Positions 1 to 8,521 of a DNA stretch of 49,527 nucleotides are shown piece after piece. Both the position numbers and the translations under genes were made by a program. Source of the stretch: an archaeon (lineage in GTDB: Archaea > Thermoproteota > Nitrososphaeria > Nitrososphaerales > CADDZS01); the NCBI GenBank assembly GCA_021792315.1, contig JAJYUX010000002.1:1-49527 (forward strand), read 5' to 3'. How positions within the stretch are numbered: position 1 is the first letter of the stretch; each line of letters begins with the position of its first letter. Under the pieces are notes generated by a model. The model did no database searches, was not told the DNA's origin, and saw only the letters and a program-made list of their open reading frames with translations.

Positions 1-1649
1 GTTACCCAGTCTTCGTTTACAGAGTTGGAAATACGATCCTTGAGAAGTCTATTTTCATGCCTCACGGAGACAACTCCTGCATTACGACCTACAGGGTAAT
101 AGAGACCGACTCGTCTGTCAGAATTTCAATATTTCCAATCATAAACCATTGTGAGTTTTCTCAGCGAACCAAAGAAGACAACCGATGGAACTTTGCCCAG
201 ACGCTAAACCCGAAAGGAGTGGAAATCCGTGCTTTCTCGGGTGCTACAACTCTCTTTCTTCAATCAGATATAGCGCAATACAACGCTAAAGGTCAGTGGT
301 ACAAGAATTTCATTTACGAAAACTCTCCCCGCACAGATGACAGGGAAGATCAATACAATCCAGGATATTTCTTCGTAAGTTTGGATCAGGGTTTTCAGGT
401 CTCTGTCCTTGCTTCGCTTCGGCAACAATCAGTCTTCTCAATCGAGGGGCAAAAATATCGAGAAATGCAGCGGATGAGAAAAATTACTGCAAAGCTCCAA
501 TTTGATAATTCTTTCTTCTCATCCCTTGTCGAAGTCACTGACAGTTTTATCGTGGATTGCAAGACAACCGGCAAGTCAATAGTTGCTGGCTACCATCGAC
601 TTGGAATCGTTGGTAGGGATGCAATGATATCACTGCCCGGTCTCACCCTTGTGACAAAGCGCGAAGAAATCGCGAAGGAAGTCATCAGGTCATTTCTTGA
701 AAGAGAGCAGGACGGCCTCGTTCCGAGTGAGATCTCTGAGGCAACAGGCACAAAATATGAATCCATTGACGCCTCGCTCTGGCTCATCAACTCTGCATAT
801 CATGTGTATTCTGAAACCGGATCGCTTGAATTCATCAGAGAAATCTTCCCGAGACTGCAGAAGATAATCCAGTCATATTCTATTGGCTCAAAGCACGGGA
901 TAAAGGTCGCTGACGACGACTTGGTCGAGGGCGGAAACGAGAAGCTCGCCCTAACTTGGATGGATGCAAAGGTAAACAGTATTCCTGTGACTCCGAGGTG
1001 TGGGAAACCCGTGGAAGTGAGCGCCCTTTGGTACAACGCACTGCGAATTATGGAACGTTTCGCAACGCACCTAGGGAAGGGTCCGGAACCTTTCAACGCG
1101 ATGGCTCAAAGAACGAAGTCATCCTTTGAAGCGAAATTCTGGAACAAGCAGAAGGGATGTCTCCATGACGTTCTCGTCGATGATGTTGGCGACGACAAGA
1201 TCAGACCTAATCAAATTCTCTCAATCGGTCTCCCGTTTCCTGTACTGGATGTGATGAAGGGCAGAGAAGTTCTCAAGGCGGTTGATTCAGAACTATTGAC
1301 GCCTGTTGGTCTGCGAAGTCTATCACCTCTGGACGAAGGTTACAGAGGGCGTTGTGAGGGAAGCGTCGAAGAAAGAAGTCTCTCCTTCCACCAAGGGAGC
1401 GTTTGGCCATGGCTTTTCGGTTCCTATGTTTCCGCTTACCTCAAGACATTTCCCATCGATTCAAGGGACTTCGAATACGTGAAACATCTCTACTCCCCCT
1501 TTGTAAAAAGGATGGCAGAAGCAGGAGTTGGTAGTATTTCAGAATTGTACGACGGCGACGAGCCGAATCGAGCAAGAGGATGCATTTCTCAAGCTTCGAG
1601 CATTGCTGAGATCCTGAGATCGTATGCGCGCGACGCGCATCAGATTTGA
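1..1649 (+). CDS. Glycogen debranching enzyme (amylo-alpha-1,6-glucosidase), 5' truncated by window edge
   Basis: The reading frame is open from base 3 and already encodes family sequence before the first ATG (base 57): YPVFVYRVGN then EKSIFMPHGDN. The true start is therefore outside the window. The product resembles the archaeal-type debranching enzyme: an N-terminal beta-sandwich, then an (alpha/alpha)6 barrel that hydrolyses alpha-1,6 branch glucose in glycogen. Barrel signatures visible are LTWMDAKV, TPRCGKPVEVSALW and HQGSVWPWLFG. About 550 residues are present against roughly 600-700 for the family, so only the extreme N-terminus is missing. It is followed 63 bp later by PRPP synthase on the same strand, with an AT-rich gap that may carry a promoter. 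Confidence 0.9.
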   Translation, partial: YPVFVYRVGNTILEKSIFMPHGDNSCITTYRVIETDSSVRISIFPIINHCEFSQRTKEDNRWNFAQTLNPKGVEIRAFSGATTLFLQSDIAQYNAKGQWYKNFIYENSPRTDDREDQYNPGYFFVSLDQGFQVSVLASLRQQSVFSIEGQKYREMQRMRKITAKLQFDNSFFSSLVEVTDSFIVDCKTTGKSIVAGYHRLGIVGRDAMISLPGLTLVTKREEIAKEVIRSFLEREQDGLVPSEISEATGTKYESIDASLWLINSAYHVYSETGSLEFIREIFPRLQKIIQSYSIGSKHGIKVADDDLVEGGNEKLALTWMDAKVNSIPVTPRCGKPVEVSALWYNALRIMERFATHLGKGPEPFNAMAQRTKSSFEAKFWNKQKGCLHDVLVDDVGDDKIRPNQILSIGLPFPVLDVMKGREVLKAVDSELLTPVGLRSLSPLDEGYRGRCEGSVEERSLSFHQGSVWPWLFGSYVSAYLKTFPIDSRDFEYVKHLYSPFVKRMAEAGVGSISELYDGDEPNRARGCISQASSIAEILRSYARDAHQI

Positions 1650-1712
1650 TAAGGAAAAAGCTATTCAGAATTGATTTTTATATTTCAGGAAAAAATCGAG
1701 TATTTGTTCTAG

Positions 1713-2597
1713 TTGAGCGATTGGTTTGTAGCGCCAGGGCCCGCCTCTTTGGATGTCGCGGCTAATATTTCTGCAAAACTTGGGGCAAAACTTGTCACGG
1801 TAGAAGCAACGGATTTTCCAGACGGAGAGTCAAAGCTGAGAGTTGCAGATGATGTCAGAAACAAAAAGGTAATCGTGGTTCAGAGCACGTACCCCCCTGT
1901 GGACAAGCATCTTATGCAGCTTCTTTCTCTTTCGCACAAGCTGAACGAGGACGGGGCGGAAGTCTACGCGGTCGTCCCATACCTTGGCTACGCAAGACAG
2001 GACAAGGAGTTCATGAAGGGCGAGGTGATTACGCTCGGCGTTATAGCTCACCTGATGAGATTCGTGGGCGTTAAGAGATTGGTGACAATTGATATTCATA
2101 GCATGCAGGCTCTCGGACTGTTCTCCTTCCCTGTCTACAGCTGTTCTTCCATACCACTTCTCGCCGAGTACATTCATTCTAATTTCAATCTGCAAAAACC
2201 AATATCGGTCTCGCCGGATTTTGGGAGCAGCACGAGAGTTGAGGCTTTCGCAGCAGTTCTGAAATCTGAATTTGCGTCATTCAAGAAGAGCAGAGACCGT
2301 AAGACGGGCGAGGTGTCAACTGAAGATCAGAATTTGAACTTGATCGGAAGAGACGCAATAATAATAGACGATATGATTTCGACTGGCGGAAGCGTCGTGA
2401 AGTGTGCACAGCTGCTGAAAAAACACGGGGCAGGCAAGGTGATTGCGGCCTGCGCACATCCGGTGCTTGTTGGTGGAGCGGCCGACAAATTGAAGCAAGC
2501 AGGGGTTGACGAGATAGTCTCGACAAACACCATTCCGAGCAAGTACAGCAAGGTAGATGTTTCGCCTCTCGTAGCGAGCTACTTTGAGATGCTCTGA
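1713..2597 (+). CDS. prs: Ribose-phosphate pyrophosphokinase (PRPP synthase)
   Basis: Makes phosphoribosyl pyrophosphate from ribose-5-phosphate and ATP for nucleotide, His and Trp synthesis. At 294 aa it has the short archaeal length. Visible motifs are FPDGESKLR, PYLGYARQDKEF (ATP-binding region), DIHSMQ, SPDFGSSTR and the PRPP-binding loop IIIDDMISTGGS. The start is a TTG codon (TTG AGC GAT TGG); no ATG lies near, and the encoded SDWFVAPGPASLDVA matches the usual N-terminus. It lies 13 bp before the Trm-G10 gene, so the two are probably co-transcribed. Confidence 0.95.
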   Translation: MSDWFVAPGPASLDVAANISAKLGAKLVTVEATDFPDGESKLRVADDVRNKKVIVVQSTYPPVDKHLMQLLSLSHKLNEDGAEVYAVVPYLGYARQDKEFMKGEVITLGVIAHLMRFVGVKRLVTIDIHSMQALGLFSFPVYSCSSIPLLAEYIHSNFNLQKPISVSPDFGSSTRVEAFAAVLKSEFASFKKSRDRKTGEVSTEDQNLNLIGRDAIIIDDMISTGGSVVKCAQLLKKHGAGKVIAACAHPVLVGGAADKLKQAGVDEIVSTNTIPSKYSKVDVSPLVASYFEML

Positions 2598-2610
2598 GAT
2601 AGAGTAGTAT

Positions 2611-3606
2611 TTGCAGGGTTCAATCTTCGTGCTCTCCGGAGAGGAGCTGACATTTCCTTCATCCGAAATAGCTGCACTTGTAGAGACCTATTCTGGAAGG
2701 AATTCCTGCCGGAGACTTTCGCGCAGATTGATCTCTTCAGAAATTGAAGATGTCAAAATCATATCGAGAATCACTGAAAGGGCCGCTTACTGCAGGTTTG
2801 GAGGCAGGTTGCTTGCTATATCCCCCAGAGTCGCTGATCTTGGTAGTGATTTAGATCGTTCAATCGTCGAAGCAGGCAAGACGTTTTCAGTTCGAAGCGA
2901 GTCCATTGATTACAAGATCTGCGGAGAACTTGGGGGCTCGATCAAAGAAAGAATCAGAGCGAGAGTTTCCCTGGAAGCTCCTGATTACGTGTTTCAGGTT
3001 GAACAGCTCGATGACGGTGCTTATCTGCTCGGGGTCTCGAGCGGCGGAATAAAGGAGTTCAGTTGGCGCATCAGAAGACCGAGAGCTCGGAGATTCTTTC
3101 TTCCTTCAGCCATGTATCCGAAACTTGCGAGGCTCTTGGTCAATCTTTCTCGCGTCAGAGAGGGAGATTATTTTCTTGATCCGTTCTGCGGAACTGGCAG
3201 CTTGCTGATAGAGAGCAGCGTCATGGGAATAAAGACTATTGGGTTCGATCTGACTCGATGGATTGCAAAGGGCGCGCGCCTAAACCTCGAAGGATTCTCG
3301 CTAGATTTCGAGTCGATCATTCACGCGGACTCGACGCATCCCTTTCCTTTGAGCAGGGTTGATGCAATCGCAACCGACGTGCCCTATGGTCGGGCATCTT
3401 CAACAAAGGGGAAAACCACTATGCGAATTATGAGAGAATTTACTAACGCGGCCGCCGAAGAACTCAATTCAGATAAATACTGCGTCATAATGCATCCATC
3501 TCACGTGGATCTGGATTGTGACAGCTCCTTCGAGCTTTCGGAGAGACACCTGCTTTACGTCCACAGAAATCTTACGCGGTCGATCAGCGTTTTGAGGAGA
3601 AAATAA
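2611..3606 (+). CDS. tRNA (guanine(10)-N2)-methyltransferase, Trm-G10/Trm11 family
   Basis: Predicted to methylate the exocyclic amine of G10 in tRNA. The 331-aa protein has an N-terminal THUMP-like half (about residues 1-165) and a C-terminal Rossmann methyltransferase. The SAM-binding loop is DPFCGTGSLLIE (about 190) and the amino-methyltransferase motif is ATDVPYGR (about 250), where DxPYGR replaces the DPPY of other N-methylases, as is typical for this subfamily. It starts with TTG. The stop is directly abutted by the RNase Z start, giving a tight operon with a second tRNA-maturation enzyme. The tRNA-Pro in this window carries G10. Confidence 0.88.
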   Translation: MQGSIFVLSGEELTFPSSEIAALVETYSGRNSCRRLSRRLISSEIEDVKIISRITERAAYCRFGGRLLAISPRVADLGSDLDRSIVEAGKTFSVRSESIDYKICGELGGSIKERIRARVSLEAPDYVFQVEQLDDGAYLLGVSSGGIKEFSWRIRRPRARRFFLPSAMYPKLARLLVNLSRVREGDYFLDPFCGTGSLLIESSVMGIKTIGFDLTRWIAKGARLNLEGFSLDFESIIHADSTHPFPLSRVDAIATDVPYGRASSTKGKTTMRIMREFTNAAAEELNSDKYCVIMHPSHVDLDCDSSFELSERHLLYVHRNLTRSISVLRRK

Positions 3607-4521
3607 TTGGTAGAGCTAAAGATCCATTTCTTGGGAACTTCATCGGCAGTTCCTACGAAAGATCGAGGTTTATCATGCCTCGCCATCACCTACGAGAACA
3701 TCATTGCTATCTTTGACTGCGGCGAGGGTAGCCAACGAGCGATCAACGAAGCTGGACTGGGATTCAACAAGGAATGCGTCGTTTTCATTACTCACATGCA
3801 CGGGGATCATGTGGTTGGCCTCTTGGGACTGCTCCAGACCATGTCGATGAACAGGAGGGAGAGAAAACTTGAGATTTTCGGACCGAAGGGAATAACAGAT
3901 TTCGTAAAGATGAACAAAGCGATACTCGGGTTCGGTCTGACTTTCGAAGTAATCGTGCGCGAGGTCAAGCCAGGTCTCGTCTTTACGCATCCAAAATTCC
4001 GAGTCTATGCAGAGACTTCGGAACACTCGATACGGTCTTTTGCATATGTTTTCGAAGAGGCGGCAAGGCCCGGCAAATTCAGCACAAGAAAAGCTCTGTC
4101 GTTCGATGTTCCTGAAGGACCTCTCTGGTCGAAGCTGCAACACGGAGGTAGTGTTGTTTCGCCTAAATCCGGGAGAACTGTAATACCAGGAGATGTGTTG
4201 GGACCTAAGAGGAAGGGCAAGAGGATTGGTATCTCGGGAGACACAAGGCCATCAGCTAAACTGTCGAAATTCTTCAAGAGCTGCGACGTTCTTGTATTTG
4301 ACTCGACCTACTCTGACCAACATGCCAAAAACGCCGTAGAAAACAAGCATTCCACTTCAAGGGAGGCGGGCAAGTTAGCAAGAAAGGCTCGTGCGAAGAA
4401 GCTCGTTCTAACACATTTTAGCGCGAGGTACAGGACGGTCTCCGAGCTTGTGAAGGAGGCTCGAAGTGAATTCCAGAATACAGCTGCTGCAAGTGACGGC
4501 TTGGTCTACGCTGTTTCCTGA
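3607..4521 (+). CDS. rnz: Ribonuclease Z (tRNA 3' endonuclease)
   Basis: Metallo-beta-lactamase-fold nuclease that cuts the 3' trailer from precursor tRNA. At 304 aa it is the short single-domain form. Motifs: FLGTSSAVPT at the N-terminus, DCGEGSQ, the zinc motif THMHGDH (HxHxDH), GDTRPS, FDSTYSDQ and the C-terminal LTHFSARY. It starts with TTG immediately after the Trm-G10 stop. Its last 16 bp overlap the convergent UPF0201 gene. Because tRNA-Pro here has an encoded CCA, how RNase Z handles that precursor is a fair question. Confidence 0.93.
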   Translation: MVELKIHFLGTSSAVPTKDRGLSCLAITYENIIAIFDCGEGSQRAINEAGLGFNKECVVFITHMHGDHVVGLLGLLQTMSMNRRERKLEIFGPKGITDFVKMNKAILGFGLTFEVIVREVKPGLVFTHPKFRVYAETSEHSIRSFAYVFEEAARPGKFSTRKALSFDVPEGPLWSKLQHGGSVVSPKSGRTVIPGDVLGPKRKGKRIGISGDTRPSAKLSKFFKSCDVLVFDSTYSDQHAKNAVENKHSTSREAGKLARKARAKKLVLTHFSARYRTVSELVKEARSEFQNTAAASDGLVYAVS

Positions 4522-4925
4522 GTATCGTAACCCTTGGTGAGCCAATCTATCACTTCCTCAACTCGTTGGGATCTTATTGTCAGGACTATCGGTCCCAGAG
4601 GAGATTCGCTCGAGTCGTCGCATAGAGCGGCAATTCCCACGGTAGCCGCCTGTTTGTTGAAAAGGAGTACAGTCTGTAGCCCACCTCCTTCGAGGCTCGT
4701 CAGCATCAACCTTCGTGCCGCCGCCCTAATTCTTCTGTCTCGAAACTGATCTTTGAGCAGCTGAAGTGAACTCCTGTCTGACGAGGTAAATGCGACACGG
4801 TCAGGCTCTGATCGCAATTCTCCATTCTTTCCGAACAGGTTGGAAAGCGCCTTTGAGATCTTTTCTCTAGACTCCGTGCGCTTTACCTGTGCTTCTGCTA
4901 AAATGTCGATTTCTTCTCGGGACAA
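4506..4925 (-). CDS. UPF0201 family RNA-binding-like protein
   Basis: A 139-aa member of UPF0201 (PF01877). Diagnostic stretches are the AAARRLML helix, FNKQAATVG and the C-terminal ESPLGPIVLTI followed by VIDWLT. The family is archaeal, with a presumed role in RNA metabolism and no settled biochemistry. The start is TTG, 17 bp downstream of the UPF0200 kinase-like gene on the same strand. This kinase-UPF0201 pairing recurs in archaea, which suggests linked function. The 3' end overlaps RNase Z tail to tail. Confidence 0.82.
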   Translation of the reverse strand: MSREEIDILAEAQVKRTESREKISKALSNLFGKNGELRSEPDRVAFTSSDRSSLQLLKDQFRDRRIRAAARRLMLTSLEGGGLQTVLLFNKQAATVGIAALCDDSSESPLGPIVLTIRSQRVEEVIDWLTKGYDTQETA

Positions 4926-4942
4926 TTGACACGCAAGTCTTT

Positions 4943-5572
4943 CTAGTTGTTTTTGAAATCAGCTTTGAGCCGCTTGATTAAGCGTTCGGCCTTGTCCTTT
5001 AGCTCCGAAAGCGAACCGGAGTTGACTATCACTTCATCTGCAAGAGCTATCGCCTCCCCGATGCCAACAGTGAGTTCGCGCCTGTCCCTTGATTCAAAAG
5101 ATTGGTAGGACTGTGGAGAATCGCTACGAGCACGTTCCTTCAGGAAATTGAATCTCTTATCTGGGGTGGCGTGAATCGTGACTAGCACCGCTTGTCCGAG
5201 TTTTCTGAACTCGAAGAATTCGTTAATGTTCCTGACTCCGTCTATTACAACCAAGATTGATTTCGTGTCATTCTCGATTCTCTGTTTGCAGAGAACCGCG
5301 ATTGCTACTATTCCACCACTCTGCCTCAGCTGAAGCATGATAGCGCCGAGGTTTTCGTCCGTTGGTGCTATGTTTCTCTTTTCGGCAGCCATCCTGACAT
5401 CATCGCCCATACGAAAGACCTTGAATCCCAATTTCTGAGAAACCTCCGCGGCAGTCGATTTGCCCGCCCCCGGCATGCCCGTGAGGCATATGACGAGTCT
5501 TTCTAACTTTGGGTCTTTGGCTTTGGACAATTTTAGAATACTCTTGAGATGAGCGACTAGTCGCTTCGTCAT
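4943..5572 (-). CDS. UPF0200 P-loop kinase-like protein (dephospho-CoA kinase-related)
   Basis: A 209-aa P-loop NTPase of the UPF0200/COG0237-like group. The Walker A motif GMPGAGKST (about residues 32-40) is followed by RMGDDVRM and by VVIDGVRN, which resembles a kinase lid/Walker B region. The substrate is not established. The N-terminal 25 residues are rich in Lys and precede the usual core; the ATG at 5572 is kept because it is the only good start. It probably forms an operon with UPF0201 downstream. It is divergent from ThpR with about 70 bp between them, so a shared promoter region is likely. Confidence 0.82.
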   Translation of the reverse strand: MTKRLVAHLKSILKLSKAKDPKLERLVICLTGMPGAGKSTAAEVSQKLGFKVFRMGDDVRMAAEKRNIAPTDENLGAIMLQLRQSGGIVAIAVLCKQRIENDTKSILVVIDGVRNINEFFEFRKLGQAVLVTIHATPDKRFNFLKERARSDSPQSYQSFESRDRRELTVGIGEAIALADEVIVNSGSLSELKDKAERLIKRLKADFKNN

Positions 5573-5641
5573 ACGTTATTAAGCTGTTTTGGCAACGCTA
5601 TTCTATCGCCAAACTGTGCTTCAGTTGGATGGTTGATCTCG

Positions 5642-6205
5642 ATGAGAGCTTTCTTGTCCTATGACATTGAAGATCCAGCCTTTTTGGATAGAGTTCATGA
5701 AGTCCAGAAGGAGTTGCTCGCCACGGGGGCAGACCTGAAACTTGTAAATCCCAAGATAATTCACTTCACCATCAGATTTCTAGGCGAGATTGACGAGACA
5801 GATAAATCAGAGATCATTTCCGCACTCCGAAACAAGGTCGAAGATTTTGAACTCGTCATTTCGTTCCGAGGCCTCGGAACATTCCCCGATGAAAGAAGGA
5901 TCTCCGTTGTCTGGATTGGAATTGACCCCGAATCAAAAAGCAAGATGGAGGCACAGGCGTTCACTGTGAACAATCTTTTGAAGCCAGTTCACACACTCAC
6001 CAAAGTAGACGATGAGAAGTTCAGTCCACATGTTACGATCTCAAGGATGCGTTCTGGAAGGCATAAAGAAGAATTAATCAACATGGTTCGCAAGAACAAG
6101 GACGTCGAGTTTGGTACGACTAGGATACACCATTTAAGACTAAAACAGAGCACGCTGACTCCTTACGGGCCGCAGTACTCAGACCTTCACGTGTTTGAAA
6201 AGTAG
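5642..6205 (+). CDS. thpR: RNA 2',3'-cyclic phosphodiesterase / 2'-5' RNA ligase family (ThpR)
   Basis: A 2H phosphoesterase with the two catalytic HxTx motifs: HFTI at about residue 41 and HVTI at about residue 133. Family members open RNA 2',3'-cyclic phosphates and ligate tRNA halves with 2'-5' linkages in vitro. The start is set at the ATG giving MRAFLSYDIED, which matches the family N-terminus; a TTG three codons upstream (5633) is also open. The CCA-adding enzyme starts 10 bp after its stop, a pairing common in archaea and consistent with a tRNA-end-processing operon. Confidence 0.92.
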   Translation: MRAFLSYDIEDPAFLDRVHEVQKELLATGADLKLVNPKIIHFTIRFLGEIDETDKSEIISALRNKVEDFELVISFRGLGTFPDERRISVVWIGIDPESKSKMEAQAFTVNNLLKPVHTLTKVDDEKFSPHVTISRMRSGRHKEELINMVRKNKDVEFGTTRIHHLRLKQSTLTPYGPQYSDLHVFEK

Positions 6206-6214
6206 GTTCTATCA

Positions 6215-7558
6215 TTGACCGATGTTATCGCCAGAGCCTCGAAGCTTGTAACACCATCTCCTACAGAGAAGGAAAAACTGGAGTCTGTTTCTAGAAAGGT
6301 CAAATCGAGAGTCGAGAGCTCTCTTTTAGAGACTGCACCTGTTCCTGAGGTCAGTCTCGGTGGTTCGTTCGCTCGCGGAACTTGGCTCAAGGGTAGTCAT
6401 GACATTGATTTCTTTCTTTTGTATCCAACGGACTATCCGAGAAATAATCTAGAGAGAGAGGCGATCAGCACCGCTGAACGAGCGCTCCATGGATATCAAA
6501 TCAACCTCAGATACGCGGAGCACCCGTACGTGGAAGGTTTCGTAGAAAACGTCAGAGTGAACATCGTACCTTGTTATAAAGTCCCGATCGGCGAGTGGAA
6601 GAGTGCCGCTGATCGCTCTCCCTTTCACACAAAATACATCTCTTCGAAGCTTGATGAAGCGCTCAAGCTGGAAGCTAGACTCTTCAAGAAATTCGTAAAG
6701 GCATCCGGCGTTTACGGCGCTGAGGTAAAGATCCAAGGTTTCAGCGGCTATGTTTGTGAGGTTCTCGTTCTGAAATATGGTTCTTTCGCGTCTACGCTCA
6801 GAGGTCTTGCGAGCATTAAACCAAACGAAGTTGTATCCATAGAGCCTTACGATAATGTATTAGCCGCGCTTTTGAAGAGCCCGATTGTAATCCTGGATCC
6901 GGTAGACACAACCCGAAACCTTGGTGCCGCGATCTCCGCTAGGAACGTTGCGAAACTGGTTTTCCAAGCTAGAAGATTTCTCGCCAAACCAAAGCTTTCA
7001 TTCTTTGTGGAGAAGGAGGTAGACGGCACCCCATCTATGGAACTCGCGGCAAGAACACTTGTCGTTCGATTCAAGAACTCCAAGCGCAGCCCCGACATAC
7101 TCTGGGGACAGCTTAGGAAGAGCACTTATTCCATTTCCAGCAAGTTGAAATCCGCTGGCTTTGAAGTTCTTCGGTGCGGAGCCGCATCCAACGAGAGTTC
7201 TGAAAGCGCGTTTCTCTTTCTCTTTTCTGATCTGAAGATAGGCAGGGTTCATTCCAGATCTGGTCCTGAGTACTTCAGAGCCGATGAAGTCCAGAATTAC
7301 TTCATTCGAAATCGTGGGAAGGCTCTAGCGACGTGGATCGACGAGGATGGACGAGTTGAATCGGTGTATTTCAGAAAATTCGACAGAGCGAGTGACGCCC
7401 TGAAAGACCTTCTGACTTCGAAACTCGAGTCTGCAGGAGTGTCGGAGGAGCTCAGGAGTGAGATTGCGAAGGGGGTCAGAATATTAAATGCAACACATCT
7501 GGTCAGGAAGAAGGACTGGCTAGGAAAGGCAGCGTCTGCGATCACTTCAGAAGAGTAA
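6215..7558 (+). CDS. cca: CCA-adding enzyme (tRNA nucleotidyltransferase, archaeal class I)
   Basis: Adds or repairs the 3' CCA of tRNA without a nucleic-acid template. The 447-aa protein fits archaeal class I enzymes. The nucleotidyltransferase motif GGSFARGTWLKGSHDIDFF (residues about 49-67) supplies the DxD metal ligands; the third acidic strand lies near VRVNIVPCYKV; DRSPFHTKYI and KIQGFSGYVCEVL are further family blocks. It starts with TTG. It sits between ThpR and the COG2112 kinase, with gaps of 10 and 4 bp, so the three probably form one transcript. Confidence 0.95.
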   Translation: MTDVIARASKLVTPSPTEKEKLESVSRKVKSRVESSLLETAPVPEVSLGGSFARGTWLKGSHDIDFFLLYPTDYPRNNLEREAISTAERALHGYQINLRYAEHPYVEGFVENVRVNIVPCYKVPIGEWKSAADRSPFHTKYISSKLDEALKLEARLFKKFVKASGVYGAEVKIQGFSGYVCEVLVLKYGSFASTLRGLASIKPNEVVSIEPYDNVLAALLKSPIVILDPVDTTRNLGAAISARNVAKLVFQARRFLAKPKLSFFVEKEVDGTPSMELAARTLVVRFKNSKRSPDILWGQLRKSTYSISSKLKSAGFEVLRCGAASNESSESAFLFLFSDLKIGRVHSRSGPEYFRADEVQNYFIRNRGKALATWIDEDGRVESVYFRKFDRASDALKDLLTSKLESAGVSEELRSEIAKGVRILNATHLVRKKDWLGKAASAITSEE

Positions 7559-7562
7559 GAAT

Positions 7563-8360
7563 TTGCAGTCGTCACAGGTTGAAAGGACCTCCTTTTTGCC
7601 ATCAGAGCTCCGCAAGAACGAGCACGGGGCAATAATCTGCTATCCCGGGACAAATTTGGAAAGCTTTGATTCTCGGATCGGACAGTTTCGTGAATTAGGC
7701 GTTCGAAGACTAATGTTCGAAGGCAGTTCCAAAGTTGGGAAATATGGGATTGTTGGTAGAGGATGCGTCAGTGTTGTGGTCAAGGCATTGATGAAATCAT
7801 CGGAGGAAGTTGTGGCTCTCAAGATTCGCAGAGTCGATGCCGATAGGGTCGACATGAGGCGCGATTTCGAGTTGCAGTCTTTTGCCAACTCTTTCGGAGT
7901 CGGGCCCAAGGCAATTTCTTACTCCAAAGACCTCTTCGCAATGGAATACATTGATTCTATACGTCTGGGCAAATGGATCGAGGGTTTGAGGACTCGAAGC
8001 TCGAGAAAATACACCAAGGCTCTGATTCGGAACGCATTGGAACAATGCAGTCTCCTTGATATGCATGGCCTTGATCACGGCGAGCTCAGCAACCCCACAA
8101 AGCACCTCTTGATACGCAACTTATCTCGACCAGACTCTGTCATAATAGATTTCGAGTCGGCGAGCCGGGACAGAAAAGTCTCGAACCTGACTGCCGTTTC
8201 TCAATTCTTCTTTGTCGGCGGCTGGCAGAGCGAAAAAGTACGCAAGGTGGTAGGAGTTCCGAATCTCTCAAGAAAGAGATTCATAGCACTCTTGAGAGAG
8301 TACAAACGAGAACCCGGTAGAGAGACTTTAGAGAAGATCCTCTCTTTCGTGCGGTGCTGA
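7563..8360 (+). CDS. COG2112-type predicted serine/threonine protein kinase
   Basis: A 265-aa archaeal protein-kinase-like protein. A Gly-rich loop (VGRGCVSVVVKA) precedes the Lys of VALKIRR. A shortened catalytic segment follows, LDMHGLDHGELS, where the usual HxD region reads LDHGELS, then VIIDFESAS in the DFG position. These are signatures of the RIO/Kae1-associated-like COG2112 family, whose substrates are unknown. It starts with TTG 4 bp after cca and ends 40 bp before tRNA-Pro, so it closes the tRNA-maturation operon. Confidence 0.82.
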   Translation: MQSSQVERTSFLPSELRKNEHGAIICYPGTNLESFDSRIGQFRELGVRRLMFEGSSKVGKYGIVGRGCVSVVVKALMKSSEEVVALKIRRVDADRVDMRRDFELQSFANSFGVGPKAISYSKDLFAMEYIDSIRLGKWIEGLRTRSSRKYTKALIRNALEQCSLLDMHGLDHGELSNPTKHLLIRNLSRPDSVIIDFESASRDRKVSNLTAVSQFFFVGGWQSEKVRKVVGVPNLSRKRFIALLREYKREPGRETLEKILSFVRC

Positions 8361-8427
8361 AAGGGTTAAAACCCGATCGGAGAGAGTATCAGCGAATTCT
8401 GGGGTCGTCGTCCAGCTTGGTTTAGGA

Positions 8428-8447
8428 ACTCCAATTTGGAGCTAGAA
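8428..8447 (+). other. tRNA-Pro intron 1 (20 nt, between positions 24 and 25)
   Basis: The fold gives a full hBHBh' motif: GGT (8419-8421) with ACC (8449-8451); central helix TTAG (8422-8425) with CTAG (8442-8445); 3-nt bulges GAA and AAT cut after their second base; and an intron hairpin CTCCA/TGGAG (8429-8441). The position is noncanonical, at the base of the D arm. Confidence 0.85.
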
Positions 8448-8460
8448 TACCACCCTGGGG

Positions 8461-8494
8461 AGCGCTTGAGGTTTTCCTTTCGTGCTTACCGGAA
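8461..8494 (+). other. tRNA-Pro intron 2 (34 nt, canonical 37/38 site)
   Basis: The central 4-bp helix pairs C32-U33-G34-G35 (8455-8458) with CCGG (8489-8492). The 3-nt bulges are GG^A (8459-8461) and AA^C (8493-8495), each cut after the second base. The inner helix is weaker: GCGC (8462-8465) with GTGC (8482-8485) across a TTA internal loop. Confidence 0.87.
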
Positions 8495-8502
8495 CGGTGG
8501 CG

Positions 8503-8521
8503 AGGCACTTGTGCTCCACAG
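8503..8521 (+). other. tRNA-Pro intron 3 (19 nt, variable loop)
   Basis: The central helix GTGG (8497-8500) pairs with CCAC (8516-8519). The bulges CG^A (8501-8503) and AG^A (8520-8522) are cut after their second base. The inner helix is GGCA/TGCT. Excision leaves the variable loop CGATC. The outer helix is weak, so this junction is the least certain of the three. Confidence 0.75.

Noticed and set aside
3673..4143. 156-codon antisense frame in RNase Z
   Set aside because: Shadow of a well-supported gene; same for other antisense frames in prs, cca, ftsZ and the antiporter.
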